From positions 1-64,000 of the forward strand of contig CALUSM010000003.1 in assembly GCA_944323445.1 (NCBI GenBank): 64,000 nt of DNA. The letters are read 5' to 3'. The DNA comes from an uncultured Bacteroidales bacterium (GTDB taxonomy: Bacteria > Bacteroidota > Bacteroidia > Bacteroidales > UBA932). The translations under genes and the position numbers were made by a program. Below the pieces are notes generated by a model, which saw nothing but the letters and a program-made list of their open reading frames with translations, did no database searches and was not told the DNA's origin. Of the stretch, positions 17,432 through 29,000 are shown piece by piece (position 1 is the stretch's first letter; each line of letters begins with the position of its first letter).

Positions 17432-17505
17432 GCCGATATAGCTCAGTTGGCCAGAGCAGCTGATTTGTAATCAGCGGGTCGTGGGTTCGAATCCCTCTAT
17501 CGGCT
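17432..17505 (+). tRNA. tRNA-Thr (anticodon TGT)
   Basis: The acceptor GCCGATA pairs with TATCGGC. The anticodon stem GCTGA/TCAGC encloses TTTGTAA, giving anticodon TGT. The T-loop GTTCGAATC is standard and the discriminator is T. No CCA is encoded, so the tail is added enzymatically. Confidence 0.95.
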
Positions 17506-17540
17506 CAAGTTCATTGAATACGTATAACAAAATATACTCA

Positions 17541-17623
17541 GGGGAGATACCAAAGTGGCCAACTGGGGCAGACTGTAAATCTGCTGGCGCACGCCTTCGG
17601 AGGTTCGAATCCTTCTCTCCCCA
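17541..17623 (+). tRNA. tRNA-Tyr (anticodon GTA)
   Basis: The acceptor GGGGAGA pairs with TCTCCCC. The stem GCAGA/TCTGC encloses CTGTAAA (anticodon GTA). A long variable arm (class II) precedes GGTTCGAATC. Discriminator A; no encoded CCA. Confidence 0.95.
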
Positions 17624-17631
17624 CACATAAC

Positions 17632-17704
17632 GCGGAAGTAGCTCAGTTGGTAGAGCATCAGCCTTCCAAGCTGAGGGTCGCGGGTTCGAACCTCGTCTTC
17701 CGCT
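17632..17704 (+). tRNA. tRNA-Gly (anticodon TCC)
   Basis: The acceptor GCGGAAG pairs with CTTCCGC. TCAGC/GCTGA encloses CTTCCAA (anticodon TCC). Standard D and T arms; discriminator T. Confidence 0.95.
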
Positions 17705-17714
17705 CAAATAAAAA

Positions 17715-17786
17715 GCCAGTGTAGCTCAGGGGTAGAGCGCTTCCTTGGTAAGGAAGAGGTCATGAGTTCAAATCTCATCACCGGCT
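17715..17786 (+). tRNA. tRNA-Thr (anticodon GGT)
   Basis: CTTCC/GGAAG encloses TTGGTAA (anticodon GGT); T arm ATGAG-TTCAAAT-CTCAT; discriminator T. The acceptor arms GCCAGTG and CACCGGC pair at six of seven positions, with an A4-C69 mismatch, unusual for a functional tRNA but tolerable. It lies 28 bp upstream of tuf. Confidence 0.93.
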
Positions 17787-17814
17787 CAATTTTAATTACA
17801 TTAAATCTGACATT

Positions 17815-19002
17815 ATGGCAAAAGAAACTTTCAAAAGGGACAAGCCGCACGTAAACATAGGTACTATCGGCCATGTTGACCACGGTAAAACCACTCTGAC
17901 CGCAGCCATCACCAAGGTGCTGGCTGAGAAAGGACTCTCCGAGGTCCGCTCTTTCGATTCCATCGACAACGCTCCCGAGGAGAAGGAGCGCGGTATCACC
18001 ATCAATACTGCCCATATCGAGTATCAGACCGAGACCCGTCACTATGCACACGTTGACTGCCCGGGCCACGCTGACTACGTAAAGAACATGGTTACCGGTG
18101 CTGCCCAGATGGACGGTGCCATCCTTGTAGTTGCCGCTACCGACGGTCCTATGCCCCAGACCCGTGAGCACATCCTGCTTGCCCGTCAGGTGAACGTGCC
18201 TAGAATCGTTGTGTTCCTGAACAAAGTTGATATCGTTGACGATCCCGAGATGATCGAGCTCGTTGAGATGGAGGTCCGTGAGCTGCTCAGCTTCTACGGC
18301 TTCGACGGTGACAACGCTCCCGTTATCGCAGGTTCCGCCCTCGGCGCCCTCAACGGCGAGCCCAAGTGGGTTGAGAAGGTTATGGAACTGATGAACGCAG
18401 TAGACGAGTACATCCCCCTGCCCGTTCGTGACAACGAGAAACCTTTCCTGATGCCTATCGAGGACATCTTCTCCATCACAGGTCGTGGTACCGTTGCTAC
18501 CGGACGTATCGAGACCGGTATCGTTAAGGTCGGCGACGAGGTTCAGATTATCGGCCTCGGCGAGGAGCCCAAGAAGTCAGTTGTTACCGGTGTCGAGATG
18601 TTCCGCAAGATTCTCGACGAGGGTGAGGCTGGAGACAACGTAGGTCTGCTCCTCCGCGGTATCGACAAGAAGGAGATCAAGAGAGGTCAGGTTATCGCTC
18701 ATCCCGGTACCATCACTCCTCACAAGAAATTCAAAGCCGCTATCTACGTGCTGAAGAAAGATGAGGGTGGCCGTCACACTCCTTTCCACAACCACTATCG
18801 TCCTCAGTTCTTCATCCGTACCCTCGACATCACCGGAGAGATCATGCTCCCTGAGGGAACCGAGATGGTAATGCCCGGCGACAACGTAGAGATCACCGTA
18901 GAGCTCATCTACCCTGTAGCTATCAACGCAGGTCTCCGCTTCGCCATCCGTGAGGGCGGCCGCACCGTCGGCTCAGGCCAGGTTACCGACATCCTCGAGT
19001 AA
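17815..19002 (+). CDS. tuf: Translation elongation factor Tu
   Basis: GTPase that delivers aminoacyl-tRNA to the ribosome. G motifs are intact: [10 protein letters not shown] near residue 19, [12 protein letters not shown] near 80 and NKVD near 135. Domains 2 and 3 follow ([25 protein letters not shown]). Length is 395 residues. It sits between tRNA-Thr and tRNA-Trp, the conserved Bacteroidota order. Codon choice is more biased than in neighbouring genes (many GTT and CGT codons), as expected for a very highly expressed gene. Confidence 0.98.
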   Translation: MAKETFKRDKPHVNIGTIGHVDHGKTTLTAAITKVLAEKGLSEVRSFDSIDNAPEEKERGITINTAHIEYQTETRHYAHVDCPGHADYVKNMVTGAAQMDGAILVVAATDGPMPQTREHILLARQVNVPRIVVFLNKVDIVDDPEMIELVEMEVRELLSFYGFDGDNAPVIAGSALGALNGEPKWVEKVMELMNAVDEYIPLPVRDNEKPFLMPIEDIFSITGRGTVATGRIETGIVKVGDEVQIIGLGEEPKKSVVTGVEMFRKILDEGEAGDNVGLLLRGIDKKEIKRGQVIAHPGTITPHKKFKAAIYVLKKDEGGRHTPFHNHYRPQFFIRTLDITGEIMLPEGTEMVMPGDNVEITVELIYPVAINAGLRFAIREGGRTVGSGQVTDILE

Positions 19003-19030
19003 TCATCTCACAAGAGATTGCACAATACAT

Positions 19031-19059
19031 GGGGGGGCCTTCTACTCGGCCCCCTTTTT
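19031..19059 (+). terminator. Intrinsic terminator after tuf
   Basis: A G-rich arm GGGGGCC and GGCCCCC enclose TTCTACTC, followed by five T. It lies between tuf and tRNA-Trp, so it may be partial, allowing read-through into the secE operon. Confidence 0.75.
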
Positions 19060-19061
19060 AA

Positions 19062-19132
19062 AGGGACATAGTTCAAGGGTAGAATAGCGGTCTCCAAAAC
19101 CGTTGATGGGCGTTCGAATCGCTCTGTCCCTG
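19062..19132 (+). tRNA. tRNA-Trp (anticodon CCA)
   Basis: The acceptor AGGGACA pairs with TGTCCCT. The anticodon loop CTCCAAA gives CCA. The T arm contains CGTTCGAATCG; discriminator G. It lies directly before secE, the usual place in this phylum. Confidence 0.94.
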
Positions 19133-19215
19133 CAAGATACCGGGCAGTTACGGGCCCGGCATTTTAACGACGGCTCCAGGCAAGCTTCCGGCCAAAAGCC
19201 GACAAACATTAAAAA

Positions 19216-19410
19216 ATGAGCAGAATTTCAGTTTACTTCAAAGAGTCGTACAAGGAACTGACCCAAAAGGTCAGCTGGCCGTCTTGGAGCCAGCTTCAGA
19301 GTTCGGCTATTGTTGTGATGGTGGCTTCGGTCATCCTCGCAGCTATAATATTTCTTATGGACTTCGTGTTCAGGCATCTGATGACCACGATCTATAATTT
19401 ATTATACTAA
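19216..19410 (+). CDS. secE: Protein translocase subunit SecE
   Basis: A small essential clamp of the SecYEG channel. It has 64 residues with one membrane helix (SAIVVMVASVILAAIIFLMDFVF) preceded by the conserved amphipathic segment ESYKELTQKVSWPSW. The single-helix short form is typical outside gammaproteobacteria. nusG starts 4 bp after its stop. An 83-bp gap with a small GC hairpin (CCGGGC/GCCCGG, 19140-19159) separates it from tRNA-Trp. Confidence 0.95.
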   Translation: MSRISVYFKESYKELTQKVSWPSWSQLQSSAIVVMVASVILAAIIFLMDFVFRHLMTTIYNLLY

Positions 19411-19414
19411 GGCA

Positions 19415-19969
19415 ATGGCTGAGCTTGAGAAGAAATGGTACGTCATCCGGTGTGCCGGCGGAAAGGAGAAGAAAGCCAAGGAATACATTGAGAGCGAGAT
19501 CAGAGCACTCGGCCTCAACGATTATGTATCCCAGATTCTGATCCCCACCGAGAAGCTCTATCAGGTGCGCAACGGCAAGAAGGTAAGCAAGGAAAGTATT
19601 TTCTTTCCGGGCTACGTTCTCATTGAGGCACATCTGACCGGTGAGCTCCAGCACATCATCCGCAACGTACCCCACGTATCCGGATTCCTCACGGAGAGAC
19701 AGGGAAAGGACAAAGAGCCCATTCCCCTCAGACCCGCTGAGATCAACAGGATTCTGGGCATTGTGGACGAGCAGCTTGAGCAGGATGAGGAGAACATCAC
19801 CCCGTTCATCGTAGGAGAGGCCGTAAAGATAACAGACGGCCCTTTCAACGGCTTTGACGGCACTATCGAGGAAATACTTCAGGATAAGAAGAAACTCAAG
19901 GTGATGGTCAAGATTTTCGGACGCAAGACTCTTCTGGAACTGAATTTTGTTCAAGTAGTTAAAGAATAA
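19415..19969 (+). CDS. nusG: Transcription termination/antitermination factor NusG
   Basis: Binds RNA polymerase and links it to Rho or ribosomes. The NGN domain starts with [22 protein letters not shown] and contains [10 protein letters not shown]. The C-terminal KOW motif is [21 protein letters not shown]. Its 184 residues are normal. It lies in the conserved secE-nusG-rplK order, and rplK begins 14 bp downstream. Confidence 0.97.
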   Translation: MAELEKKWYVIRCAGGKEKKAKEYIESEIRALGLNDYVSQILIPTEKLYQVRNGKKVSKESIFFPGYVLIEAHLTGELQHIIRNVPHVSGFLTERQGKDKEPIPLRPAEINRILGIVDEQLEQDEENITPFIVGEAVKITDGPFNGFDGTIEEILQDKKKLKVMVKIFGRKTLLELNFVQVVKE

Positions 19970-19983
19970 ATCAAGTATTAATT

Positions 19984-20430
19984 ATGGCTAAAGAGATTGC
20001 CGCATTTATTAAATTGCAGATAAAAGGCGGTGCCGCAAATCCTTCACCTCCAGTAGGACCGGCTCTCGGTTCGAAGGGCGTGAATATCATGGATTTCTGC
20101 AAACAATTCAATGCCCGTACTCAGGACAAGGCCGGAAAGGTACTCCCTGTAATCATCACCGTTTACAGTGACAAGTCCTTTACATTTGTCGTCAAGCAGC
20201 CCCCTGTAGCAGTCCAGATTAAAGAGGCCGCCAAGCTCGCAAAAGGCTCAGCAGAGCCCAACCGCAGCAAGGTAGGCTCGCTCACCTGGGAGCAGGTAAA
20301 GGCCATCGCTCAGGACAAAATGCCTGACATGAATGCTTTTACCCTCAAGTCTGCCATGAAAATGGTGGCCGGAACTGCCAGAAGCATGGGTGTCACAGTT
20401 ACCGGAACATTCCCTGAAGACGTAAAATAA
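19984..20430 (+). CDS. rplK: 50S ribosomal protein L11
   Basis: Part of the GTPase-associated centre of the 50S subunit. The N-terminal [20 protein letters not shown] and the C-terminal [10 protein letters not shown] are family-typical; length 148 residues. rplA begins 9 bp after the stop. In many bacteria the L11-L1 pair is autoregulated by L1; no leader structure was identified here. Confidence 0.98.
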   Translation: MAKEIAAFIKLQIKGGAANPSPPVGPALGSKGVNIMDFCKQFNARTQDKAGKVLPVIITVYSDKSFTFVVKQPPVAVQIKEAAKLAKGSAEPNRSKVGSLTWEQVKAIAQDKMPDMNAFTLKSAMKMVAGTARSMGVTVTGTFPEDVK

Positions 20431-20439
20431 TCGCACGCT

Positions 20440-21141
20440 ATGAGTAAATTGACTAAAAACCAGAAAATAGCCGAAGCGAAAGTGGACTTCGGGAAACAGT
20501 ACAGGCTTCTGGAAGCATGCAGGCTGGTGAAAGAGAGTAACTACGCCAAGTTCGACGCTTCAGTAGACCTCGCTGTCCGTCTCGGTGTCGACCCCCGTAA
20601 GGCAAACCAGATGGTACGTGGCGTTGTGACCCTTCCCCACGGAACCGGTAAAGTAACCCGCGTACTCGTATTATGTACCCCCGATAAGGAGAACGAAGCC
20701 CGTGAGGCCGGCGCAGACTATGTCGGTCTAGACGAATTCGTAGAGAAGATCAAGGGAGGCTGGACCGATGTGGACGTGATTATCTGTACCCCTTCAGTCA
20801 TGGGTAAGGTAGGTGCCCTGGGACGTATTCTCGGTCCCCGCGGCCTGATGCCCAACCCCAAGACCGGAACAGTAACCATGGAAATCGGCAAGGCAGTCAG
20901 GGAGGTGAAGGCCGGTAAGATCGACTTCAAGGTGGACAAGACCGGTATCATCCACGCTGCCATCGGCAAGGTGTCCTTCGACGCCGAGCAGCTGGCAGCC
21001 AACGCACTCGAGCTGCTCAATACCATCGTCAAGCTGAAACCTCAGTCCCTGAAAGGAACATACGTGAAGAGCATATTCATCTCTTCTACTATGAGTCCCG
21101 GTATATGCATAGATTCCAAAACTTTCAGCGCAGCTGAATAA
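20440..21141 (+). CDS. rplA: 50S ribosomal protein L1
   Basis: A component of the mobile L1 stalk that helps release deacylated tRNA. The segments [19 protein letters not shown] and the C-terminal [17 protein letters not shown] are clear; length 233 residues. It lies 15 bp before rplJ. The start ATG at 20440 gives the expected Lys-rich N-terminus. Confidence 0.98.
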   Translation: MSKLTKNQKIAEAKVDFGKQYRLLEACRLVKESNYAKFDASVDLAVRLGVDPRKANQMVRGVVTLPHGTGKVTRVLVLCTPDKENEAREAGADYVGLDEFVEKIKGGWTDVDVIICTPSVMGKVGALGRILGPRGLMPNPKTGTVTMEIGKAVREVKAGKIDFKVDKTGIIHAAIGKVSFDAEQLAANALELLNTIVKLKPQSLKGTYVKSIFISSTMSPGICIDSKTFSAAE

Positions 21142-21156
21142 TTAATCAAGTGTATC

Positions 21157-21681
21157 ATGAGAAAAGAGGAAAAAGCACAGATTATCGACCAGGTCGCAGC
21201 GCAGCTGTCTGAGACACCCAACTTCTATGTTGCCGATATTTCGGGACTCAATGCGGAAAACACCACCGCCCTCCGCAGGGCATGCTTCGAGAAGGAGATC
21301 AAGCTGATGGTGGTGAAGAACACCCTCTTCATCAAAGCTCTCGAGAGAATCGAGGGCGAGGCAGTAGAGGCTATCAAGCCCGTCATGGAAGGCTCTTCCG
21401 CAATAATGTTCACCACTACCCCCAACGCCCCTGCCAAGCTCATCAAGGAATTCGGTGAGAAAATGGGCAAGCCGACGTTGAAAGGAGCGTTCGTACAGGA
21501 GTGCGCCTATATCGGCGCCGAGAACCTTGAAGTTCTCGTCAATATCAAGTCCCGTGAAGAACTCATCGGTGACATCATCGGTCTGCTGCAGTCTCCTGCA
21601 CGCAATGTCATCTCCGCCCTGCAGGCTTCTGCCGGCGGCAAGATCGCAGGACTGGTCAAGACCTTATCGGAAAAAGAGTAA
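21157..21681 (+). CDS. rplJ: 50S ribosomal protein L10
   Basis: Anchors L7/L12 dimers to the ribosome. Begins MRKEEKAQIIDQVAAQL and contains the conserved core KLMVVKNTLFIKAL and the C-terminal helix that binds L12; 174 residues. It lies 32 bp before rplL. Confidence 0.97.
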   Translation: MRKEEKAQIIDQVAAQLSETPNFYVADISGLNAENTTALRRACFEKEIKLMVVKNTLFIKALERIEGEAVEAIKPVMEGSSAIMFTTTPNAPAKLIKEFGEKMGKPTLKGAFVQECAYIGAENLEVLVNIKSREELIGDIIGLLQSPARNVISALQASAGGKIAGLVKTLSEKE

Positions 21682-21713
21682 AAATAAAACAAACAATTTA
21701 ATAATTAGAAATC

Positions 21714-22091
21714 ATGGCAGATATCAAGAAATTTGCGGAAGAGTTAGTAAACCTCACAGTTAAAGAAGTTCAAGAACTCGCACAGGTACTGAAGGACGAG
21801 TACGGAATCGAGCCTGCAGCAGCCGCTGCAGTAGCAGTAGCCGCTCCCGCAGCAGGCGGAGCAGCCGCTGAGGCTGAGCAGACCCAGTTCGACGTAATCC
21901 TCACCTCAGCCGGCCAGGCCAAGCTCCAGATCGTGAAGGCCGTTAAGGAGATCACCGGTCTCGGACTGAAAGAGGCTAAGGAGCTTGTTGACAAGGTTCC
22001 CGCTCCTGTAAAGGAGAAAGTATCCAAAGCTGAAGCTGAACAGGTAAAAGCACAACTCGAAGAAGCCGGCGGAGAAGTTGAAGTTAAATAA
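21714..22091 (+). CDS. rplL: 50S ribosomal protein L7/L12
   Basis: The multi-copy stalk protein that recruits translation factors. An N-terminal dimerisation domain is followed by an Ala-rich hinge ([20 protein letters not shown]) and the C-terminal domain [21 protein letters not shown] with [20 protein letters not shown]. Length is 125 residues. It is followed by two hairpins, the second a strong terminator-like structure, before rpoB. Confidence 0.98.
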   Translation: MADIKKFAEELVNLTVKEVQELAQVLKDEYGIEPAAAAAVAVAAPAAGGAAAEAEQTQFDVILTSAGQAKLQIVKAVKEITGLGLKEAKELVDKVPAPVKEKVSKAEAEQVKAQLEEAGGEVEVK

Positions 22092-22122
22092 ACATACTCA
22101 ATCCCGCTGACGGGAAAAATTC

Positions 22123-22156
22123 AGGTTTAGAGTCCGGGTGGACTCTAAACCTTTTT
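22123..22156 (+). terminator. Strong attenuator or partial terminator between rplL and rpoB
   Basis: AGGTTTAGAGTCC (22123-22135) and GGACTCTAAACCT (22140-22152) form a perfect 13-bp stem with a GGGT loop, followed by T residues. A smaller hairpin, TCCCG-CTGA-CGGGA, lies at 22102-22115. Since rpoBC has no obvious promoter of its own, this probably sets the ratio of ribosomal protein to polymerase transcripts. Confidence 0.85.
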
Positions 22157-22195
22157 GTCGTTTTTTCAAGTTTATCTTCAACAAAACCGGACACA

Positions 22196-25100
22196 ATGGC
22201 GCAAAACCTTAACAATCAACGTATCTCATTTGCATCTTCCAAGACTCTTCTCGAATACCCCGATTTCTTGGAGGTACAGCTGAAGTCTTTCAAGGACTTC
22301 TTCCAGCTGGACACCACACCTGAAAACCGCCGTAATGAAGGACTGTTCAAAGTATTCCAGGAGATTTTCCCCATCACCGACACCAGAAACAACTTCGTCC
22401 TCGAATTCGTAGACTACTTCATCGACCCTCCCCGCTACTCCGTCGACGAATGTCTGGACATGGGTCTGACCTACAGCGTGCCCCTCAAGGCCAAGCTGAA
22501 GCTCTACTGCACGGACCCCGAGCATGAGGATTTCGACACCTCAATCCAGGACGTTTATCTGGGCACCATTCCGTACATGACCGAAAGGGGAACATTTGTC
22601 ATCAACGGCTCGGAGCGCATCGTCGTATCACAGCTCCACCGCTCTCCCGGCGTATTCTTCGGGCAGAGCATCCACGCCAACGGAACAAAACTCTATTCTG
22701 CCAGAATCATTCCTTTCAAGGGTTCGTGGATTGAGTTCGCCACCGACATCAACAATGTCATGTACGCCTACATCGACAGGAAGAAGAAGCTTCCCGTCAC
22801 GACCCTTCTCAGGGCCATCGGATTCGAGGGTGACAAGGACATCCTCGACATCTTCGGACTTGCACGCGAGGTGCAGGCCACCAAGGAAGAACTTACGAAG
22901 AATATCGGTTCCAAGCTCGCCGCCCGCGTCCTCAAGACATGGAACGAGGATTTCGTGGACGAGGACACCGGAGAGGTTGTCTACATCGAGAGGAACCAGA
23001 TTGTCGTGGACCGCGAGACCATTCTCGATGAGAACAACATCGACGACATAGTGGATGCCGGCGTCAGCACCATCCTCCTGCACAGGGATGACGTGGACCT
23101 GAGCGACTACACGATCATATTCAACACACTTCAGAAAGACGTCTGCAACTCTGAGAAAGAGGCCGTCTTCTACACCTACAGGCAATTGCGCAACTCCGAA
23201 CCGCCTGACGAGGCGACTGCCCGCGACGTGATCGACAAACTGTTCTTCTCCGACAAGCGCTACGACCTCGGAGAAGTCGGACGCTACCGCCTCAACCGCA
23301 AGCTGGGCCTGACCACCCCCTCGGATGTCAGGGTCCTCACCAAGCAGGACATCATCGAGATCATCAAGTATCTCATCCAGCTGATCAACAACAAAGCCGC
23401 CATTGACGATATCGACCACCTGAGCAACCGCCGCATCAGGACGGTCGGCGAGCAGCTCGCCAACCAGTTCAGCGTCGGTCTCACCCGCATGGCCCGCACC
23501 ATAAGGGAGAGGATGAACGTAAGGGACAACGAGGTATTCGTACCCACCGACCTGATCAACGCCAAGACCCTCTCCTCGGTCATCAACTCCTTCTTCGGCA
23601 CCAGCCAGCTGTCCCAGTTCATGGACCAGACCAACCCTCTGGCCGAGATGACACACAAGCGCCGCCTGTCAGCCCTCGGTCCCGGAGGTCTGTCAAGGGA
23701 CCGTGCCGGATTCGAGGTGCGCGACGTGCACTACACCCATTACGGCCGCCTCTGCCCCATCGAGACCCCTGAGGGACCCAACATCGGCCTGATCTCCTCG
23801 CTCTGCGTGTACGCGAGGATCAACGATCTCGGATTTATCGAGACACCTTATAGAAAGGTAGAGAACGGCAAGGTGGACATGTCCTCCGAGGGATGCGTCT
23901 ACATGAGCGCCGAGGAAGAGGAGGACAAGATGGTCGCACAGGCCAACATCCACCTCGATGACGAAGGAGACATCCTCGACGAGCGCATCAGCTGCCGTCA
24001 TGAGGCTGACTTCCCGGTAGTGACCAAGGATCAGGTACACTACATGGACGTGGCCCCCAACCAGATAGCATCCATCGCAGCATCCCTTATTCCTTTCCTC
24101 GAGCATGACGACGCCAACCGCGCCCTCATGGGCTCGAACATGATGCGCCAGGCCGTGCCCGTAGTGCGTCCCGAGGCGCCCATAGTCGGCACCGGACTGG
24201 AAAGAGCCGTGGCACGCGACTCGCGTACCCAGGTTGTAGCCACCAGGGACGGCGAGGTAGTGTACGTGGATGCCCGCGAGATACATGTCAAGTACGACAG
24301 GACAGAGGCCGAGAAGTTCGTCAGCTTCGCTCCCGACGTGACAGTCTACCATCTGCCCCTGTACCGCAAGACCAACCAGAGCACCTCGATTCACCTCAAG
24401 CCCATCGTACGCAAGGGCGACAGAGTGCATCCCGGTCAGGTACTCACCGAAGGATACGCCACACAGGGCGGCGAGCTCGCCCTCGGACGCAACCTCAAGG
24501 TGGCCTTCATGCCCTGGAAAGGATATAACTTCGAGGACGCCATCGTCCTCTCCGAGAGGATTCTCCGCGAGGATATCTTCACATCCATTCACGTTGACGA
24601 GTACATCATGGAAGTCCGCGACACCAAGCGCGGAATGGAGGAACTGACCTCCGATATCCCGAACGTCAGCGAGGACGCTACCAAGGACCTCGACGAGCAC
24701 GGAATCATCAGGGTCGGCGCCAACGTGGAGCCCGGCGACATCCTCATCGGCAAGATCACCCCTAAAGGCGAGAGCGACCCCTCACCTGAGGAAAAACTCC
24801 TGAGAGCCATCTTCGGCGACAAGGCCGGCGACGTGAAGGACGCCTCCCTGAAGGCCTCCCCTTCCCTCTCCGGAACCATCATCGGCAAGAGACTCTTCTC
24901 CCGCGTGGCCAAGGAGCCCGGCAAGAGAGGCAAGAGCGCTCCCAAGGAGGAGCTGACAAGGGCCGAGGAGGACTTCGTGGAGAAAACCACCGCCCTGCGC
25001 AAGCTCTTCATCGACAAGCTCATGGTTCTGGTGAAAGACCACAAGAGCAACGGTATCTCAGACCTCTACGAGACCGAGCTGATTCCCAAAGGAACAGTCA

Positions 25101-26014
25101 TAACCCGCGCCATGCTCGAGAACATCAAGTACGAGGACGTCAATCCGGCCAAGTGGACCGCCGACAAGACGGTCAACAACCAGATCAAGACCCTCATCAA
25201 CAACTACCTGATAGCCTACAAGGAGTACGACGCGACACTCAAGCGTATCAAATACAACCTCACCATCGGAGACGAGCTTCCCTCCGGCATCATGCAGCTG
25301 GCAAAGGTCTATGTGGCCAAGAAGAGGAAGATCCGCGTCGGCGACAAGATGGCCGGACGCCACGGAAACAAAGGTATCGTGGCTAAGGTCGTACGCGATG
25401 AGGACATGCCTTTCCTCGATGACGGCACCACCGTGGACATCGTCCTCAACCCTCTTGGCGTGCCCTCGCGTATGAACCTCGGACAGATCTACGAGACAGT
25501 GCTCGGATGGGCCGGCAAGGAACTGGGCCTGAAGTTCAGCACCCCGATTTTCGACGGAGCGTCCCTCGACCAGATCTGCGAGTACACCGACAAGGCAGGC
25601 CTGCCCCGCTACGGCAAGACCTATCTGCGCGACGGCGGCAGCGGAGAATACTTCGACCAGCCCGCGACTGTCGGCGTGATCTACATGATCAAGCTCGGCC
25701 ACATGGTCGATGACAAGATGCACGCCCGCTCCATCGGTCCCTATTCCCTCATCACCCAGCAGCCTCTGGGAGGTAAGGCGCAGTTCGGAGGCCAGCGATT
25801 CGGAGAGATGGAGGTATGGGCCCTCGAGGCATTCGGAGCCTCCAACGTCCTCCAGGAAATCCTCACCATCAAGTCCGATGACGTCACCGGCCGCTCCCGC
25901 GCCTACGAGGCCATCGTCAAGGGCGACCCGATGCCTACACCCGGCATTCCTGAGTCTCTCAACGTGCTGCTGCACGAGCTCCGCGGACTCGGACTGAGCA
26001 TCAAATTAGACTAG
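22196..26014 (+). CDS. rpoB: DNA-directed RNA polymerase subunit beta
   Basis: Catalytic-core subunit of RNA polymerase, 1272 residues. The rifampicin region reads [19 protein letters not shown], with Ala where E. coli has Ser522; the usual resistance positions Gln513, Asp516, His526 and Ser531 are unchanged. Other blocks: [20 protein letters not shown], the switch region [10 protein letters not shown] and the C-terminal [20 protein letters not shown]. It lies 33 bp before rpoC, with which it is co-transcribed. Confidence 0.98.
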   Translation: MAQNLNNQRISFASSKTLLEYPDFLEVQLKSFKDFFQLDTTPENRRNEGLFKVFQEIFPITDTRNNFVLEFVDYFIDPPRYSVDECLDMGLTYSVPLKAKLKLYCTDPEHEDFDTSIQDVYLGTIPYMTERGTFVINGSERIVVSQLHRSPGVFFGQSIHANGTKLYSARIIPFKGSWIEFATDINNVMYAYIDRKKKLPVTTLLRAIGFEGDKDILDIFGLAREVQATKEELTKNIGSKLAARVLKTWNEDFVDEDTGEVVYIERNQIVVDRETILDENNIDDIVDAGVSTILLHRDDVDLSDYTIIFNTLQKDVCNSEKEAVFYTYRQLRNSEPPDEATARDVIDKLFFSDKRYDLGEVGRYRLNRKLGLTTPSDVRVLTKQDIIEIIKYLIQLINNKAAIDDIDHLSNRRIRTVGEQLANQFSVGLTRMARTIRERMNVRDNEVFVPTDLINAKTLSSVINSFFGTSQLSQFMDQTNPLAEMTHKRRLSALGPGGLSRDRAGFEVRDVHYTHYGRLCPIETPEGPNIGLISSLCVYARINDLGFIETPYRKVENGKVDMSSEGCVYMSAEEEEDKMVAQANIHLDDEGDILDERISCRHEADFPVVTKDQVHYMDVAPNQIASIAASLIPFLEHDDANRALMGSNMMRQAVPVVRPEAPIVGTGLERAVARDSRTQVVATRDGEVVYVDAREIHVKYDRTEAEKFVSFAPDVTVYHLPLYRKTNQSTSIHLKPIVRKGDRVHPGQVLTEGYATQGGELALGRNLKVAFMPWKGYNFEDAIVLSERILREDIFTSIHVDEYIMEVRDTKRGMEELTSDIPNVSEDATKDLDEHGIIRVGANVEPGDILIGKITPKGESDPSPEEKLLRAIFGDKAGDVKDASLKASPSLSGTIIGKRLFSRVAKEPGKRGKSAPKEELTRAEEDFVEKTTALRKLFIDKLMVLVKDHKSNGISDLYETELIPKGTVITRAMLENIKYEDVNPAKWTADKTVNNQIKTLINNYLIAYKEYDATLKRIKYNLTIGDELPSGIMQLAKVYVAKKRKIRVGDKMAGRHGNKGIVAKVVRDEDMPFLDDGTTVDIVLNPLGVPSRMNLGQIYETVLGWAGKELGLKFSTPIFDGASLDQICEYTDKAGLPRYGKTYLRDGGSGEYFDQPATVGVIYMIKLGHMVDDKMHARSIGPYSLITQQPLGGKAQFGGQRFGEMEVWALEAFGASNVLQEILTIKSDDVTGRSRAYEAIVKGDPMPTPGIPESLNVLLHELRGLGLSIKLD

Positions 26015-26047
26015 TTTGTATTTGACAATAAAGAATTAATCCAAGAT

Positions 26048-29000
26048 ATGGCTTTTAAGAAAGACAATAAGATCAAAAGCAACTTCAGCCGGATATCCAT
26101 CGGACTGGCCTCCCCCGAGGAGATTCTGGAGAGATCCTCCGGAGAGGTCCTCAAGCCCGAGACAGTCAACTACCGCACCTACAAGCCGGAGCGCGACGGA
26201 CTCTTCTGCGAGAGGATCTTCGGTCCTACCAAGGACTATGAGTGCCACTGCGGCAAGTACAAGAGAATCCGCTACCGCGGCATCGTCTGCGACCGCTGCG
26301 GTGTGGAGGTGACCGAGAAGAAGGTCCGCAGGGAGAGGATGGGACACATCACCCTGACCGTCCCTGTAGCCCACATCTGGTATTTCCGCTCGACTCCCAA
26401 CAAGATCGGCAGCCTGCTCGGCATCGCATCCAAGAAACTGGAGTCCGTGATTTACTACGAAAGGTACATCGTCATTCAGGCAGGAGCTGCAAAAGATCTG
26501 AATATCAGCAACCTCACCTTACTTTCTGAGGATGAGTACCTGGACGTGCTCGACCGCCTGCCCAAGGACAACCAGGCCCTTGACGACAGCGACCCTCAGA
26601 AGTTCATCGCGGGCATGGGCGCGGAGGCCATCTACACCCTCCTCGCCAACCTCGACCTGGACGAGCTCTCCTACGACCTGCGCCACAAGACCGAGAGCGA
26701 GACCTCGCAGCAGCGCAAGGCCGAGGCCCTCAAGCGTCTGAGCGTCATCGAGGCATTCCGTGAGTCCAGGGACATCAACCGTCCCGAATGGATGATCATG
26801 AAGGTGATACCGGTGATTCCCCCCGACCTGAGGCCTCTTGTTCCCCTGGACGGAGGACGTTTCGCCACATCCGACCTCAACGACCTCTACCGCCGTGTCA
26901 TCATCCGCAACAACCGCCTGAAGAAGCTCATTGAGATCAAGGCTCCCGAAGTCATCCTGCGCAACGAGAAGCGCATGCTGCAGGAGGCCGTCGATTCACT
27001 CTTCGACAACTCGCGCAAGTCCAACGCCGTCAAGACCGACGCCAACCGCACCCTCAAGTCCCTCTCGGACTCCCTCAAAGGAAAACAGGGACGTTTCCGT
27101 CAGAACCTGCTCGGTAAACGTGTGGACTATTCGGCCCGTTCCGTTATCGTCGTAGGTCCCGAACTGCACATGCACGAGTGCGGTCTGCCCAAGTTCATGG
27201 CCGCCGAGCTGTACAAGCCCTTCATCATCCGCAAGCTGATCGAGAGGGGCATCGTCAAGACCGTCCGCTCGGCCAAGAAGATAGTAGACAAGAAAGAGCC
27301 CGTAATCTGGGACATCCTGGAGAACGTGATGAAGGGACATCCCATCCTGCTCAACCGAGCTCCTACCCTCCACCGTCTAGGTATCCAGGCATTCCAGCCC
27401 AAGCTCATCGAGGGTAAGGCCATTCAGCTCCACCCTCTGGCATGTACTGCCTTCAACGCTGACTTCGACGGAGACCAGATGGCCGTGCACCTTCCCCTCG
27501 GAAACGCCGCCATCCTCGAGGCACAGCTGCTGATGCTCGGCTCGCACAACATCCTCAATCCCGCCAACGGAGCACCCATCACCGTGCCCTCGCAGGACAT
27601 GGTCCTCGGACTCTACTACATCACCAAGCCCCGTGAAGGCTCCAAGGGTCAGGGCATGACATTCTATGGACCGGAGGAGGTCATCATCGCCTACAACGAG
27701 AAGCGTGTGGACCTCCACGCCAAGATATCCGTCCGCCTGCCCAAAGTTCCCACCGACCTCTCGCAAGGCTACCGCATCTTCGAGAACACCACCGTCGGCC
27801 GCGTGATCTTCAACCAGGTCGTACCTCCCGAAGTGGGTTACATCAACGAGCTGCTGACCAAGAAATCCCTCCGCGACATCATCGGCAAGGTGGTGAAAGT
27901 CTGCGGAGTGGCCCGCACTGCCCAGTTCCTGGACGACATCAAGTCGATAGGATACACCATGGCCTTCAGGGGCGGTCTGTCGTTTAACCTGGCCGACGTG
28001 ATCATCCCCAAGGAAAAAGCAGAACTGGTGGAATCCGGATACACTCAGGTGGAGGAGATACAGCAGAGCTTCAATATGGGTCTCATCACCAACAACGAGC
28101 GCTACAACCAGATCATCGACATCTGGACCACCACCAACTCCCGTCTGACCAACATGGTGACCAAGACCATCGAGGCCGACCAGCAGGGTTTCAACCCTAT
28201 CTTCATGATGCTGGACTCGGGAGCCCGCGGATCAAAGGAGCAGATCCGTCAGCTCTGCGGCATGCGAGGGCTGATGGCCAAGCCCCAGAAGTCAGGAGCC
28301 GCCGGTGCTGAGATCATCGAGAACCCCATCCTCTCCAACTTCAAGGAGGGCCTCTCGGTGCTCGAGTACTTCATCTCCACCCACGGTGCCCGTAAGGGTC
28401 TGGCCGACACCGCGCTGAAGACAGCTGACGCCGGTTATCTGACCCGCAGGCTCGTGGACGTGTCGCACGACGTGATCATCAACGAGGAGGACTGCAAGAC
28501 CCTCCGCGGCATCGTAGCCACAGCCATCAAGAACAAAGACGAGATCGTAGAGTCCCTCTACGACCGTATCCTCGGCCGCACATCCGTGCACGACATCTAC
28601 AACCCTCTGACCGGAGAGCTGATTCTCCCCGCCAACGAGGAGATTACCGAGGACATCGCCGCCAAGATCTCAGCCCTGCCCATAGAGCAGGTGGAGATCC
28701 GCTCGGTACTCACCTGCGAGTCCCGCAAGGGAGTCTGCGCAAAGTGCTACGGCCGCAACCTGGCCACCGGCCGCATGGTCGAGAAGGGCGAGGTGGTCGG
28801 AGTGATTGCCGCACAGTCCATCGGAGAGCCCGGTACACAGCTGACCCTCCGTACATTCCACGTCGGAGGTACCGCATCCAGCGTTGCATCTGAGTCCGAG
28901 ATCATCGCCCGCTACGACGGACGTCTGGAGTTCGAGGAACTCAGGACCGTCACCAAGCACGAGGACGAAGGTGACTTCGAGATTGTCATCGGCCGTACAG

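Noticed and set aside
19140-19159. CCGGGC/GCCCGG hairpin before secE as a terminator
   Set aside because: Stem of six with no T-run directly after it; too weak to call.
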